Source of the DNA: Phocoenobacter uteri
Lineage (GTDB): Bacteria; Pseudomonadota; Gammaproteobacteria; Enterobacterales; Pasteurellaceae
Length of the DNA: 64,000 nt
Reading direction: 5' to 3'
Assembly (NCBI RefSeq): GCF_900454895.1
Contig: NZ_UGTA01000001.1
Coordinates: forward strand, 620,001-684,000
Position numbers and translations under genes: made by a program. This document shows, one piece after another, positions 19,223-28,431 of the stretch (position 1 is the first letter of the stretch; every line of letters starts with the position of its first letter). The notes beneath the pieces were generated by a model that saw only the letters and a program-made list of their open reading frames with translations, was not told where the DNA came from and searched no databases.

Positions 19223-19693
19223 ATGTTATTTGGACATTTATCTCGTGATGATTATGCTGTGGGTTTGCCACCAATATTTGCTCAGTTATGTGGGAAATTA
19301 AAAACTTTAGATTTAGCTAATTTACCTTTAGGTTGGCAAGATCTGGAAGAAGGCGTTAAAATGAATGTAATGGAGTTAGAAAGTACGCCTGCGGAAGGAA
19401 AAGCGGCTGAAATTCATCGTAAGATGATTGATATTCACGTACTGATTTCTGGCGAAGAGATGATCGAATACGGACTTCAAACTCCTGATTTGAGTTTGTA
19501 TAATGAATATAACGAACAAGATGATTATCAAATTTCAGATATTATAGAAGATAAAAATCAGCTTGTGTTAACACCGAATGCGTTTGCTATTTTTCTTCCT
19601 TATGAACCTCATAAACCTGTTAATTCTGTGACTGGAAATAAAAAATTGCGTAAAATAGTGGTAAAAGTACCTGTTGAATTCTTAAATAAATAA
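19223..19693 (+). CDS. YhcH/YjgK/YiaL (EbgC) family protein
   Basis: This cupin-like protein of 156 residues belongs to the family that includes NanQ (YhcH), an N-acetylneuraminate anomerase, and other sugar-related members. The block EIHRKMIDIHVLISGEEMIEYG holds the conserved metal-binding His and Glu residues. I chose ATG 19223, six bases after GAGGA, over GTG 19217. No sialic acid catabolic genes are adjacent, but a secreted sialidase is encoded at 34703-38065, so a link to sialic acid use is possible but unproven. Confidence 0.88.
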   Translation: MLFGHLSRDDYAVGLPPIFAQLCGKLKTLDLANLPLGWQDLEEGVKMNVMELESTPAEGKAAEIHRKMIDIHVLISGEEMIEYGLQTPDLSLYNEYNEQDDYQISDIIEDKNQLVLTPNAFAIFLPYEPHKPVNSVTGNKKLRKIVVKVPVEFLNK

Positions 19694-19700
19694 TAAAACA

Positions 19701-19734
19701 AAAGGCATTGTTAAATCACAATGCCTTTATTTTT
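19701..19734. terminator. Bidirectional terminator between yhcH-like gene and yacL
   Basis: The 11-bp perfect stem AAAGGCATTGT / ACAATGCCTTT (19701-19711 with 19718-19728) has loop TAAATC. T-rich sequence follows on both strands, so it serves both converging genes. Confidence 0.92.
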
Positions 19735-19765
19735 TGCAAATTTTATAAATTATTTGACCGCTTAT

Positions 19766-20137
19766 TTAATGGAAACGGTGTAGAAAATCTTGATAAGCAA
19801 TGATAAATTTTTCAAAATCATCAATACCACAAACAGCGATACTTTCTTGTGTATAGAGTTGAAAATCGTCTTCTATATCATCTGAATAATTGAGCATTAG
19901 GCTATTTGCTTTCACAATAACCTCATCATCATGAATATAGAGCGTATATTCTTTACCGTTTAATTGCCATTCAAAAGAACTTGGATAAGTTGCTTTACAC
20001 AATGTTATTTTTTCGAAAATAAGTTGTAATTTCTCTTTTTGTATGGACTCATTGTTTAGCCAATATCCAAAAGCCTCGTGTTCCATTGAACATTTTGTTA
20101 CAACGCCATAAGCGGTGCGAGTAAATTGGTATTCCAT
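19766..20137 (-). CDS. yacL: UPF0231 family protein YacL
   Basis: This 123-residue cytoplasmic protein aligns in outline with E. coli YacL: MEYQFTRTAYGVV, the EYTLYIHDDEVIVKANSL block and the acidic ESIAVCGIDDFEKFI. Its function is unknown. It begins six bases after the fnr stop, so it is likely co-transcribed with fnr. Confidence 0.9.
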   Translation of the reverse strand: MEYQFTRTAYGVVTKCSMEHEAFGYWLNNESIQKEKLQLIFEKITLCKATYPSSFEWQLNGKEYTLYIHDDEVIVKANSLMLNYSDDIEDDFQLYTQESIAVCGIDDFEKFIIAYQDFLHRFH

Positions 20138-20143
20138 CGTTAA

Positions 20144-20908
20144 CTATGCCGTTTGGATTATAGGGATTTGAGCTTTGGTTGAGCCAGCCATATCAGTAAG
20201 AAGATCCATTTCGTTAATGGTAATATATTTCCCTTGTACTGTGATCATTCCCGATTTTTGGAAGCGACTTAACAAGCGACTAATAGTTTCAATGGTCAAA
20301 CCAAGATAATTACCAATGTCACCACGAGTCATTGTTAAACGAAATTCACGAGCTGAAAATCCACGAGCAGAGTAGCGTTGAGATAGGTTGTATAGGAAAG
20401 CAGCAAGTTTTTCTTCTGCATTCATTCGTGATAAGAGTAAAATCATATCTTGATCATTTTTGATTTCATTACTCATTAAACGCATAATCTGATGACGTAT
20501 TTTAGGCATTTTCCCTGCTAAATCGTCTAAAATATCAAAAGGAATTTCACAAATCATTGAAGTTTCAAGTGCTTGAGCAAATCCAATATGTTTCATTGAG
20601 TTGATAGCATCAAAACCAATAAGATCACCAGGAAGGTGAAAGGCGGTGATTTGTTCTTCACCATTTTCGCTAATAGTGTAACTTTTTATCGTACCTGAAC
20701 GAATAGCAAATAAAGATTGTAATTCGTCACCAGATTTAAAAATAATTTGTGATTTTTGGACGGGCTTTTTGCGTTCAATAATATTATCAAGCTGATTTAA
20801 TTCGTGATCATTAAGGGTAAAAGGCAAGCAAAGCTGACTTATGCTACAATTCTGGCAATGAATCGAGCTACATTTCCCCACCATTTTCGATTCAGATATA
20901 ATTTTCAT
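20144..20908 (-). CDS. fnr: Fumarate/nitrate reduction regulator FNR
   Basis: FNR is the oxygen-sensing CRP-family activator of anaerobic metabolism. The 254-residue protein has N-terminal cysteines 18, 21 and 27 (CQNCSISQLC) plus the later cysteine in SMICEIPF for the [4Fe-4S] cluster; Cys13 is additional. The cyclic-nucleotide-binding-like fold and the helix-turn-helix GLTIETISRLLSRF (recognition residues E--SR) follow. The frame is open upstream to 20959, but the ATG at 20908 follows GGAAAG and matches the family start (MKIISESK). Confidence 0.97.
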   Translation of the reverse strand: MKIISESKMVGKCSSIHCQNCSISQLCLPFTLNDHELNQLDNIIERKKPVQKSQIIFKSGDELQSLFAIRSGTIKSYTISENGEEQITAFHLPGDLIGFDAINSMKHIGFAQALETSMICEIPFDILDDLAGKMPKIRHQIMRLMSNEIKNDQDMILLLSRMNAEEKLAAFLYNLSQRYSARGFSAREFRLTMTRGDIGNYLGLTIETISRLLSRFQKSGMITVQGKYITINEMDLLTDMAGSTKAQIPIIQTA

Positions 20909-21025
20909 AAAAGCTTTCCAAAAAAGATAAAAAATTTGATTTGAAACAAATTTTAGCACTATTTTTTGATATAATGAAGTCTATTTTTATGTCTCAGTAA
21001 AATACTCAAAATTTTAAGGAAAATA

Positions 21026-21130
21026 ATGGCAGCAGAAAAATTAACAAAGAAAAGATTGATTCAAATAATAGTGATGTTTGTTATTTTAATTAGTGCTTTT
21101 TTATATCGTACTTATGTCTATGTAAGTTAA
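21026..21130 (+). CDS. Small single-pass membrane peptide (34 residues)
   Basis: The ATG at 21026 follows AAGGAA by four bases. The peptide is a basic start (MAAEKLTKKRL) and one hydrophobic helix (IIVMFVILISAFLY) ending YVYVS. A TATAAT lies at 20970-20975 and a hairpin terminator follows at 21146-21187. The shape resembles DUF2633/YfgG-type peptides, but that link is weak. It lies between the divergently read fnr gene and mreB. Confidence 0.6.
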   Translation: MAAEKLTKKRLIQIIVMFVILISAFLYRTYVYVS

Positions 21131-21145
21131 ATAGACAAAATGGTT

Positions 21146-21187
21146 AAAAACAACGATTTTTTGAATTAGCATTGAGCGTTGTTTTTT
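21146..21187 (+). terminator. Terminator after the 34-residue membrane peptide
   Basis: AAAAACAACG (21146-21155) pairs with CGTTGTTTTT (21177-21186) over a 21-base loop, and the right arm runs into T's. It separates the small gene from mreB. Confidence 0.6.
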
Positions 21188-21306
21188 GAAGTAATTTTAT
21201 GCGGATATCCATTGATAAAGCAATATTTCATTGAGTTTTTAATAGATTTTCTGTATATTTGCTAGGTTATTATTTTACCCATTTTCATACCAACGGATTA
21301 TAAATT

Positions 21307-22365
21307 ATGTTTAAAAAGTTTCGTGGATTATTTTCAAATGATCTCTCTATCGATTTAGGAACAGCTAATACCCTTATTTATGTAAAAGGACAAGGTATTG
21401 TATTGAATGAACCATCAGTTGTTGCTGTGCGTCAAGATCGTGCAATGTCAACTAAAAGTATTGCAGCAGTTGGCTCTAATGCAAAATTGATGTTAGGTCG
21501 TACACCTAAAAGTATCAATGCAATTCGTCCAATGAAAGATGGTGTAATTGCGGATTTTGACGTAACAGAAAAAATGTTACAGTATTTTATTAAACAAGTG
21601 CATAGTGGTAATTTCTTACGTCCTAGTCCACGTGTTGTGGTTTGTGTGCCGGCTGGGGCGACACAGGTTGAACGTAAAGCCATTAAAGAAGCGACTATTC
21701 GAGCTGGAGCAAGAGAGGTTCACTTAATTGAAGAACCAATGGCAGCAGCAATTGGTGCAGGTTTACCTGTTCACGAAGCAACAGGTTCAATGGTTATTGA
21801 TATCGGTGGTGGTACAACGGAAGTTGCGGTGCTTTCATTAAATGGCATTGTTTATTCTGCTTCTGTTCGAATTGGTGGTGATAAATTTGATGAAGCTATT
21901 ATTGCTTATGTACGCCGTAATTTTGGTTCAGCGATTGGTGAAACAACCGCAGAACGCATTAAAAAAGAATTAGCAACTGCGAGCATTTCTGAAGATGAAA
22001 AAGATGACATTTTAAAAACAGAAGTTCACGGTCATAATCTAGCACAAGGTGCTCCTCGTAAGTTTGAATTAACCTCAAAAGACGTATTAGAAGCTATCGA
22101 ACAACCTTTAAATGGGATTGTTGGTGCAGTTAAAGGCGTTTTAGAACGTTGTCCACCTGAATTAGCAGCAGATATTTTTGAAAGAGGTATGGTTTTAACT
22201 GGTGGTGGAGCATTGTTAAAGAATTTGGATAGTTTGCTTTCGGAAGCTTGTGGTGTACCTGTTATTGTTGCTGAAGATCCGCTTATTTGTGTGGCATTAG
22301 GTGGCGGTAAAGCACTTGATATGATTGATATGCACGGTGGCGACATTTTCCTTGACGATAATTAA
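21307..22365 (+). CDS. mreB: Rod shape-determining protein MreB
   Basis: This bacterial actin polymerises under the inner membrane and guides lateral wall synthesis with MreC, MreD, RodA and PBP2. The 352-residue protein starts MFKKFRGLFSNDLSIDLGTANT, with phosphate-1 motif DLGTANT, phosphate-2 motif DIGGGTTEVAV and the adenosine motif LTGGGALL. It is the first gene of mreBCD. A terminator lies between it and mreC, so MreB is probably made in excess over MreC and MreD. Confidence 0.98.
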   Translation: MFKKFRGLFSNDLSIDLGTANTLIYVKGQGIVLNEPSVVAVRQDRAMSTKSIAAVGSNAKLMLGRTPKSINAIRPMKDGVIADFDVTEKMLQYFIKQVHSGNFLRPSPRVVVCVPAGATQVERKAIKEATIRAGAREVHLIEEPMAAAIGAGLPVHEATGSMVIDIGGGTTEVAVLSLNGIVYSASVRIGGDKFDEAIIAYVRRNFGSAIGETTAERIKKELATASISEDEKDDILKTEVHGHNLAQGAPRKFELTSKDVLEAIEQPLNGIVGAVKGVLERCPPELAADIFERGMVLTGGGALLKNLDSLLSEACGVPVIVAEDPLICVALGGGKALDMIDMHGGDIFLDDN

Positions 22366-22373
22366 CCTAAATA

Positions 22374-22408
22374 AAGAGTTGCTGATTAGGTTTAGCAACT
22401 CTTTTTTA
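22374..22408 (+). terminator. Intra-operon terminator between mreB and mreC
   Basis: The 10-bp stem AAGAGTTGCT / AGCAACTCTT (22374-22383 with 22394-22403) is followed by six T's. It starts eight bases after the mreB stop and would reduce read-through to mreC. Confidence 0.88.
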
Positions 22409-22428
22409 TATTTTATTAGTGAAATTTA

Positions 22429-23415
22429 ATGAAACTAATCTTTTCTAAATCTCCCTCTCTCGGCATTAGGCTTTTTTTGGCTATTGCTTTTTCAATAATA
22501 CTTATTGCATTTGATGGTCGTAGTAATGCGATGATTCAAGCTCGCAATATGATGGAAACAGCAGTAAGTAGCTTGTATTATTTTGCTAATACTCCAAGAA
22601 TGGTGCTTGATAATGTCAGCGGTAGCTTTATTGATAGCTCAAAATTACAGCTTGAAAATGAAATCCTAAAAGAGCAATTAAGGGAAAAAAATGCTAGTTT
22701 ATTGCGTTTTGAACATCTTAAAGTTGAAAACCAGCGTTTACGTTTGTTATTAAGTTCGCCGTTGCGTCAAGATGAATACAAAAAAGTAGCAGAAGTATTA
22801 ACAGCAGAAATTGATGCTTATCGTCAGCAAATTGTAATCAATCAAGGTAAAGAAAATGGTGTGTTTATTGGGCAACCTGTGATTGATGAGTTGGGTGTGA
22901 TTGGACAAGTTATTTCCGTAGGAAAAAATTCTAGTCGAGTGTTATTGATTACCGATTCAAGTCATTCAGTGCCTGTTCAAGTATTGCGTAACGATGTAAG
23001 AACAGTAATTAGTGGTACAGGGCAAAATGATGAGCTTTTAATTGATGATCTACCTCGTACGGTTGATATTGTGAAAGGCGATGTATTGATTACATCTGGT
23101 TTAGGAGGGCGTTTTCCTGAGGGGTATCCAGTAGCTGTTGTCGAGTCTATTTCAAATACACAACAAAGTCATTTTGCACGAATTAAAGCTCGTCCTCTTG
23201 CTTCTTTTGATCACTTGCGTTATTTATTATTACTTTGGCCAACCAATGAAGAGTTGCGTAATGCAAAAACATTGTCTGCACAAGATGTTAGAAATGTAGT
23301 GCAAGAACGGCGTAAGTATTTGAATCCATTATCTTATTTAAGGTCGCAATCAAACACAAAAACACAAGTGAAATTACCAGAGCAGCGTACACCTGAGGAA
23401 CACAATGAAAACTAA
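22429..23415 (+). CDS. mreC: Rod shape-determining protein MreC
   Basis: MreC is a periplasmic scaffold anchored by one N-terminal helix (about residues 11-30). A coiled coil follows (LQLENEILKEQLREKNASLL) and then the beta-rich MreC core with NQGKENGVFIGQPVIDELGVIGQV. It has 328 residues. Its last 11 bases overlap the mreD start. It works with MreB and MreD to position wall elongation enzymes. Confidence 0.97.
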   Translation: MKLIFSKSPSLGIRLFLAIAFSIILIAFDGRSNAMIQARNMMETAVSSLYYFANTPRMVLDNVSGSFIDSSKLQLENEILKEQLREKNASLLRFEHLKVENQRLRLLLSSPLRQDEYKKVAEVLTAEIDAYRQQIVINQGKENGVFIGQPVIDELGVIGQVISVGKNSSRVLLITDSSHSVPVQVLRNDVRTVISGTGQNDELLIDDLPRTVDIVKGDVLITSGLGGRFPEGYPVAVVESISNTQQSHFARIKARPLASFDHLRYLLLLWPTNEELRNAKTLSAQDVRNVVQERRKYLNPLSYLRSQSNTKTQVKLPEQRTPEEHNEN

Positions 23416-23896
23416 TATTTTATTTAGGCTCTCTATACTATTTATTATTTTTATTGTTGCCTTTATTTTAGAAATAATGCCGTGGCCAATACAAATGCAA
23501 GGGTTAAGACCTGCTTGGATTGTACTTCTGCTTATTTATTGGGTACTTGCCTTGCCTCAACGAATTAACGTCGGCAGTGCCTTTATTACAGGTATTGTTT
23601 GGGATCTTGTATTAGGATCGGTTCTTGGGATTCACGCTCTTGTGCTATCGATTGCGATTTATTTTGTTGCAAAATACCACCTTATTTTACGTAATATGTC
23701 GTTATGGTTTCAGTCCATATTGATAATGCTTTATGTTGCGTTAATTAGAGTAATGATTTTCTTTGTTGAATTACTATTACATAATGTTGAATTTCATTCA
23801 CAAGAGTTATTAGGTGCATTGATTAGCGGTCTGCTGTGGCCGTGGATTTATTTGTTAATGCGACAAATTCGTCGAGGACTTTGGTTACGAGAATGA
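23405..23896 (+). CDS. mreD: Rod shape-determining protein MreD
   Basis: This 163-residue inner-membrane protein has about five helices and contains the MreD features RPAWIVLLLIYWVLALP and GIVWDLVLGSVLGIHAL. It overlaps mreC by 11 bases and rarA by four (ATGA), so all three are translated in series. Confidence 0.95.
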   Translation: MKTNILFRLSILFIIFIVAFILEIMPWPIQMQGLRPAWIVLLLIYWVLALPQRINVGSAFITGIVWDLVLGSVLGIHALVLSIAIYFVAKYHLILRNMSLWFQSILIMLYVALIRVMIFFVELLLHNVEFHSQELLGALISGLLWPWIYLLMRQIRRGLWLRE

Positions 23897-25230
23897 GTAA
23901 TTTAGCCCTTGATTTTGCTGATGATTTTCGCCCACTTTCAGCAAGAATGCGACCTCGAAATTTGAGTGAATATATTGGACAATCACACCTTGTTGGTAAA
24001 GATAAACCCTTGTATCGAGCAATAGAAAAAGGGTATAGCCATTCTATGATTTTCTGGGGGCCACCTGGAACAGGAAAAACCACTCTTGCTGAAATTATAG
24101 CTCATCATTTAGATATCGAAGTTGAACGAATTTCAGCAGTGACGAGTGGTATTAAAGAAATTAGGGAAGCGATTGAAATTGCAAAAAATAATAAGCAAGT
24201 AGGCAGACAAACATTGCTTTTTGTTGATGAGGTACATCGTTTTAATAAAAGTCAGCAAGATGCTTTTTTGCCTCATATTGAAGACGGCACAATCATTTTT
24301 ATTGGCGCAACGACTGAAAATCCCTCTTTTGAACTCAATAATGCCTTACTTTCTCGCACTCGAATTTATATTTTAAAATCACTGACCGATCAGGAAATTC
24401 TAAAGGTTTTAACTTCTGCATTACAGGATAAAGAGCGAGGTTTAGGCAATGAATCTTTTATTATTAAAGATGATGTTCTCTCTTTATTAGCTGATTATGT
24501 AAATGGCGATGCACGTTTTGGGTTAAATTGTTTAGAACTGATGTCAGATATGGCAATGCAGCAGGGGAAAGACAAAATATTGGATAAAGCCTTATTAGTT
24601 GAAGTGTTAGGGGAACGTCACTCTCGCTTTGATAAAGGCGGGGATCATTATTACGATCTTATCTCAGCGTTACATAAATCCATTCGAGGTTCAGCACCAG
24701 ATGCTGCTTTATACTGGTATGCTCGCATATTAAATGCAGGGGGAGATCCTCTTTATGTGGCACGCCGCTTATTAGCGATTGCTTCAGAAGACATTGGAAA
24801 TGCCGATCCTAGAGCAATGCAAATCGCTATAAATGCGTGGGATTGCTATACTCGAGTTGGAGCGTATGAAGGCGAGCGAGCAATTGCACAAGCGGTCATT
24901 TATTTAGCAGTTTCTGCAAAAAGTAATGCAGTTTATACTGCATTCAATGAAGCAAAACGTCTTGTAAAAGAAAGCAAAGATTATGATGTTCCATCCCATT
25001 TACGCAATGCTCCCACTCAGTTGATGGAGAGTTTGGGGTATGGTGCAGAGTATCGCTATGCTCACAATGAACCAAATGCTTATGCTGTTGGTGAAAATTA
25101 TTTTCCCTCTGAATTACAAGATACTCAATTTTACCACCCAACAGAGCGTGGTTTAGAAAAACAAATCAAACAAAAATTAGATTGGTTAAAATCACTTGAT
25201 AACGAAAGTACCCAAAAACGTTATAAATAA
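23893..25230 (+). CDS. rarA: Replication-associated recombination protein A (RarA/MgsA)
   Basis: RarA is an AAA+ ATPase of the clamp-loader family that acts at stalled forks. The start is ATG 23893 (MSNLALDFADDFRPLSARMRP), giving 445 residues against 447 in E. coli. Walker A GPPGTGKTT lies near residue 56, Walker B LLFVDEVHRF near 108, and GATTENPSFELNNALLSR is the sensor region. The frame is open further upstream, inside mreD, but lacks family similarity. A perfect uptake signal lies in the gene at 24888-24897. Confidence 0.96.
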   Translation: MSNLALDFADDFRPLSARMRPRNLSEYIGQSHLVGKDKPLYRAIEKGYSHSMIFWGPPGTGKTTLAEIIAHHLDIEVERISAVTSGIKEIREAIEIAKNNKQVGRQTLLFVDEVHRFNKSQQDAFLPHIEDGTIIFIGATTENPSFELNNALLSRTRIYILKSLTDQEILKVLTSALQDKERGLGNESFIIKDDVLSLLADYVNGDARFGLNCLELMSDMAMQQGKDKILDKALLVEVLGERHSRFDKGGDHYYDLISALHKSIRGSAPDAALYWYARILNAGGDPLYVARRLLAIASEDIGNADPRAMQIAINAWDCYTRVGAYEGERAIAQAVIYLAVSAKSNAVYTAFNEAKRLVKESKDYDVPSHLRNAPTQLMESLGYGAEYRYAHNEPNAYAVGENYFPSELQDTQFYHPTERGLEKQIKQKLDWLKSLDNESTQKRYK

Positions 25231-25278
25231 TACTTTCTGATTATAATCTTATTAAAATCATCAAATTAGGACAAAATT

Positions 25279-26628
25279 ATGTCATTTGTTACCAAAAAAG
25301 AACTATTACAACAAAAAGAAACATTACAAGAAGCGGTTGATTTTGCATTAAAATTTGCAAAAAAATCTGGGGCAGATGCAGAAGTTGCCGTGACCAAAGT
25401 GACAGGACTATCAGTTTCAACACGCTTAGAACAAACGGAAAATATAGAGTTTAATAATGACGGCACACTGGGGATCTCAGTTTATGTGGGTAAGCGTAAA
25501 GGTAATGCGTCTACCTCAGATCTACAACCAAAATCCATTCAACAAGCGGTAGAATCTGCCTTAGCAATTGCAAAATATACCTCAGAAGATGAATGTGCTG
25601 GCTTAGCAGATAAAGAATTATTAGCCTTTGATCCGCCTGATTTAGATTTATATCATCAATCGGATATCAATGTGGATCAAGCTGTTGAAATGGCAATTCA
25701 AGCGGAGCATAGTGCATTAAATTTTGATGAGCGAATTGTAAATAGTGATGGGGCAACCTTTAATTCACACACTGGTGTGCGAATGTATGGCAATACACAC
25801 GGAATGGTGCAAGGCTATCTTTCAAGCCGTTATTCTCTTTCAACCAGTGTGATTTCAGCCTATAACGATCAATTAGAGCGTGATTATGCTTATACCATTT
25901 CACGTGAATTTAATCAGTTGCAATCGCCACAATGGGTGGGAGAACAATCTGCAATTAGAGCGGTAAAACGTTTAAATCCACAAAAATTAAGCACCAGAGA
26001 AGTACCTGTTATTTTTGCAAATGAAGTGGCTACAGGCTTAATCGGACATTTAGCTGGGGCAATCAGTGGCGGTGCGTTATATCGTAAAGCGAGTTTTATG
26101 CAAGACAAACTTGGTGAACAAATCTTACCAAACTGGTTTGAGATTTCAGAACACCCACATTTACTCCGCCAGCTTGCTTCATCACCTTTTGATAGCGAAG
26201 GTGTACGCACCCAAGATCGAGAAATCATCAAAGCAGGTGTGTTAGAAACTTATTTAATCACAACATACAGCGGTCGCAAATTAGGGCTAAAATCCACAGG
26301 ACACGCAGGCGGTATTCATAACTGGCTCGTGAAACCAAACCGTACAGGTGGCTTAGACACCTTACTCAAAGAAATGGGTACTGGCTTGCTCGTCACGGAT
26401 ATGATGGGCAGTGCCATTAACGGTGTAACAGGGGAATATTCTCGTGGTGCGTCAGGTTTTTGGGTAGAAAACGGTGAAATTCAGTATCCAGTTGCGGAGA
26501 TTACCATCGCAGGAAGATTGCAAGATATGTACCAAAATTTAGTTGCTGTGAGTGATGATGTGGAGTTAAGATCGAATATTCAAACTGGGGCGATTTTGTT
26601 AGAGAGTTTGAAGGTTTCTGGGGAATAG
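25279..26628 (+). CDS. pmbA: Metalloprotease PmbA (TldE)
   Basis: PmbA is the partner of TldD in a cytosolic protease that trims unfolded peptides and matures modified peptides such as microcin B17. The 449-residue protein has the PmbA/TldD features NNDGTLGISVYVGKRKGNAST, AGGIHNWLV and SAINGVTGEYSRGASGFW. TldE lacks the HExxxH zinc site of TldD, as expected. No TldD gene is in the window. Two uptake-signal cores lie inside. Confidence 0.96.
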   Translation: MSFVTKKELLQQKETLQEAVDFALKFAKKSGADAEVAVTKVTGLSVSTRLEQTENIEFNNDGTLGISVYVGKRKGNASTSDLQPKSIQQAVESALAIAKYTSEDECAGLADKELLAFDPPDLDLYHQSDINVDQAVEMAIQAEHSALNFDERIVNSDGATFNSHTGVRMYGNTHGMVQGYLSSRYSLSTSVISAYNDQLERDYAYTISREFNQLQSPQWVGEQSAIRAVKRLNPQKLSTREVPVIFANEVATGLIGHLAGAISGGALYRKASFMQDKLGEQILPNWFEISEHPHLLRQLASSPFDSEGVRTQDREIIKAGVLETYLITTYSGRKLGLKSTGHAGGIHNWLVKPNRTGGLDTLLKEMGTGLLVTDMMGSAINGVTGEYSRGASGFWVENGEIQYPVAEITIAGRLQDMYQNLVAVSDDVELRSNIQTGAILLESLKVSGE

Positions 26629-26724
26629 GTGATTTTTATTAGATACTGTTATATTATGGGAATCTATCTTACTTATTAGTATTGTTAAAAATAAAAAATT
26701 TTATGCAACATAGGAGAAATAAAC

Positions 26725-28431
26725 ATGAGTGTTTTACATATAAATCAAATAGGAAATAAAATTAAAGATATTTTTGAAGGTAAAATTAACATAGAGGACT
26801 TAAATCAATCAGATTCTTCAATTGAGGATAAGTTGTTAACAAGATATCTAGCTGCATATGCTATTTATAGTTCAACTGAGTGCTCAGCAGAAGATGCGGG
26901 AAATGCGGTTGTTGATGGAGCTAATGATAATGGAATTGATGCTATTTACTATAATCAGGCAAGTAAAAAGATGATTATTGTTCAATCAAAATGGAGTAAA
27001 AATGGGAAAGGAGAGCCAGACAGTGCAAGCATACATAAATTTTGCACAGGAATTAAGGATCTTTTTAATACTAAATTTGATAGGTTTAATGATAAAGTGC
27101 AGTCGAAAAAATTTTTAATTGAAACAGCATTAACGGAGTATGACACGACATATGAAATTATTTTAATTGATACTTATGTTTCAAATGTTTTAGCAGAACA
27201 TGCTCAGCGACCTTTAGAGGATTTAATCACTGAAATGAACGATACTGGAGATGAGAATCAAGTTCAAATTGTAAATTTTAAAAGAATGAATCAAGGAAAA
27301 GTTTTCAGTTCTTTGGCAAATAGTTCAGGTAATGATCCAATTGATATAGAACTTGGTTTAATGCAGTGGGGAATGGTTTCTGAACCATATAAGGCATTTT
27401 ATGGGATGGTTTCTGGAGATGAAATTAGTGCATGGTGGGAAAATTATAAAACAAAATTATTTGAAAAAAATATTAGACAAGTTTTAGGAAATACAGATGT
27501 AAATGATGAGATAAAAAAAACATTATCTTTGAATCAAGAATCATTTTGGTATTTTAATAATGGTATAACAATGATCTGTGATTCAATCGAAAAATCTAAA
27601 CTGGGTGGCGGTAGTAAGGACTTTGGGCAATTTAAATTGAAAAATGTTGCTATTGTTAATGGGGCTCAAACGGTTAGTACAATAGGTAAATTTCTGGAAG
27701 CAAGATCGGAGGCTAGTCTTGATGCGGTTAAGGTGCATTTGAGAATTATTTCTTTAAATGAAACTCCTGAAAAATTTGGTGAAGAGGTTACAAGAACAAA
27801 TAATAGACAGAATAAAATTGAAAATAGAGATTTTGTATCTCAGGATCCAGAGCAACTAAGAATTAAAACAGAATTATCAATTGAGAGTATAGACTATTCA
27901 ATTATGCGATCTGAGACATTTAAAGTAAGTGATAAATCTTTTGATTTAAATGAAGCAACAATTTCTCTTGTTTGTGCTAATGATAAAACCTCATTAACAG
28001 TTCAAGTAAAAAGAGGAATAGGTAAATTTTATGAAAATTTAGAAAAAGGTATTTATAAAGAGATTTTTAATCGCTCTATTCCAGGCATATATGTTTATAA
28101 TTGTGTAAAAGTAAATAGAATAATTGAAAATAAATTATATAAAGAGATTCAAAATTTGCCTAAAAAAAGTGGTAGAAAATATGGTTTATTGGTGCATGGT
28201 AACAGAATCATATCTCAATTAACATTCTATTTTTTAGATCTTAAACAAGAATTAATGGAGATAAAATTTGAACCTGATGTTGAACATATTGAATCAAAAA
28301 TAGATCAAATAATAGAAAGAATTGAGAATAAATTAGAGAAAGAATATCCTGATAATTTATTAGGTACATTATTTAAAAACTCAACAAAGTGTGATTTTCT
28401 TGTTCAAGAGATAAAAAAAGAAACCATATGA
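26725..28431 (+). CDS. AIPR-domain protein with Mrr-like nuclease core, candidate phage defence gene
   Basis: The 568-residue protein has an N-terminal restriction-like core GANDNGIDAIYY then MIIVQSKW. Asp72, Gln87 and Lys89 fit the D...QxK site of Mrr-type PD-(D/E)xK nucleases. An AIPR (abortive infection phage resistance, PF10592) region follows: FEKNIRQVLGNTDVN (about 246-260), SFWYFNNGITMICD (about 272) and IVNGAQTVSTIG (about 309). The gene is visibly more AT-rich than its neighbours and has no uptake signal, which suggests transfer. Its TGA overlaps the ATG of the HAD gene. The phage-defence role is inferred from the domain family. Confidence 0.82.
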   Translation: MSVLHINQIGNKIKDIFEGKINIEDLNQSDSSIEDKLLTRYLAAYAIYSSTECSAEDAGNAVVDGANDNGIDAIYYNQASKKMIIVQSKWSKNGKGEPDSASIHKFCTGIKDLFNTKFDRFNDKVQSKKFLIETALTEYDTTYEIILIDTYVSNVLAEHAQRPLEDLITEMNDTGDENQVQIVNFKRMNQGKVFSSLANSSGNDPIDIELGLMQWGMVSEPYKAFYGMVSGDEISAWWENYKTKLFEKNIRQVLGNTDVNDEIKKTLSLNQESFWYFNNGITMICDSIEKSKLGGGSKDFGQFKLKNVAIVNGAQTVSTIGKFLEARSEASLDAVKVHLRIISLNETPEKFGEEVTRTNNRQNKIENRDFVSQDPEQLRIKTELSIESIDYSIMRSETFKVSDKSFDLNEATISLVCANDKTSLTVQVKRGIGKFYENLEKGIYKEIFNRSIPGIYVYNCVKVNRIIENKLYKEIQNLPKKSGRKYGLLVHGNRIISQLTFYFLDLKQELMEIKFEPDVEHIESKIDQIIERIENKLEKEYPDNLLGTLFKNSTKCDFLVQEIKKETI

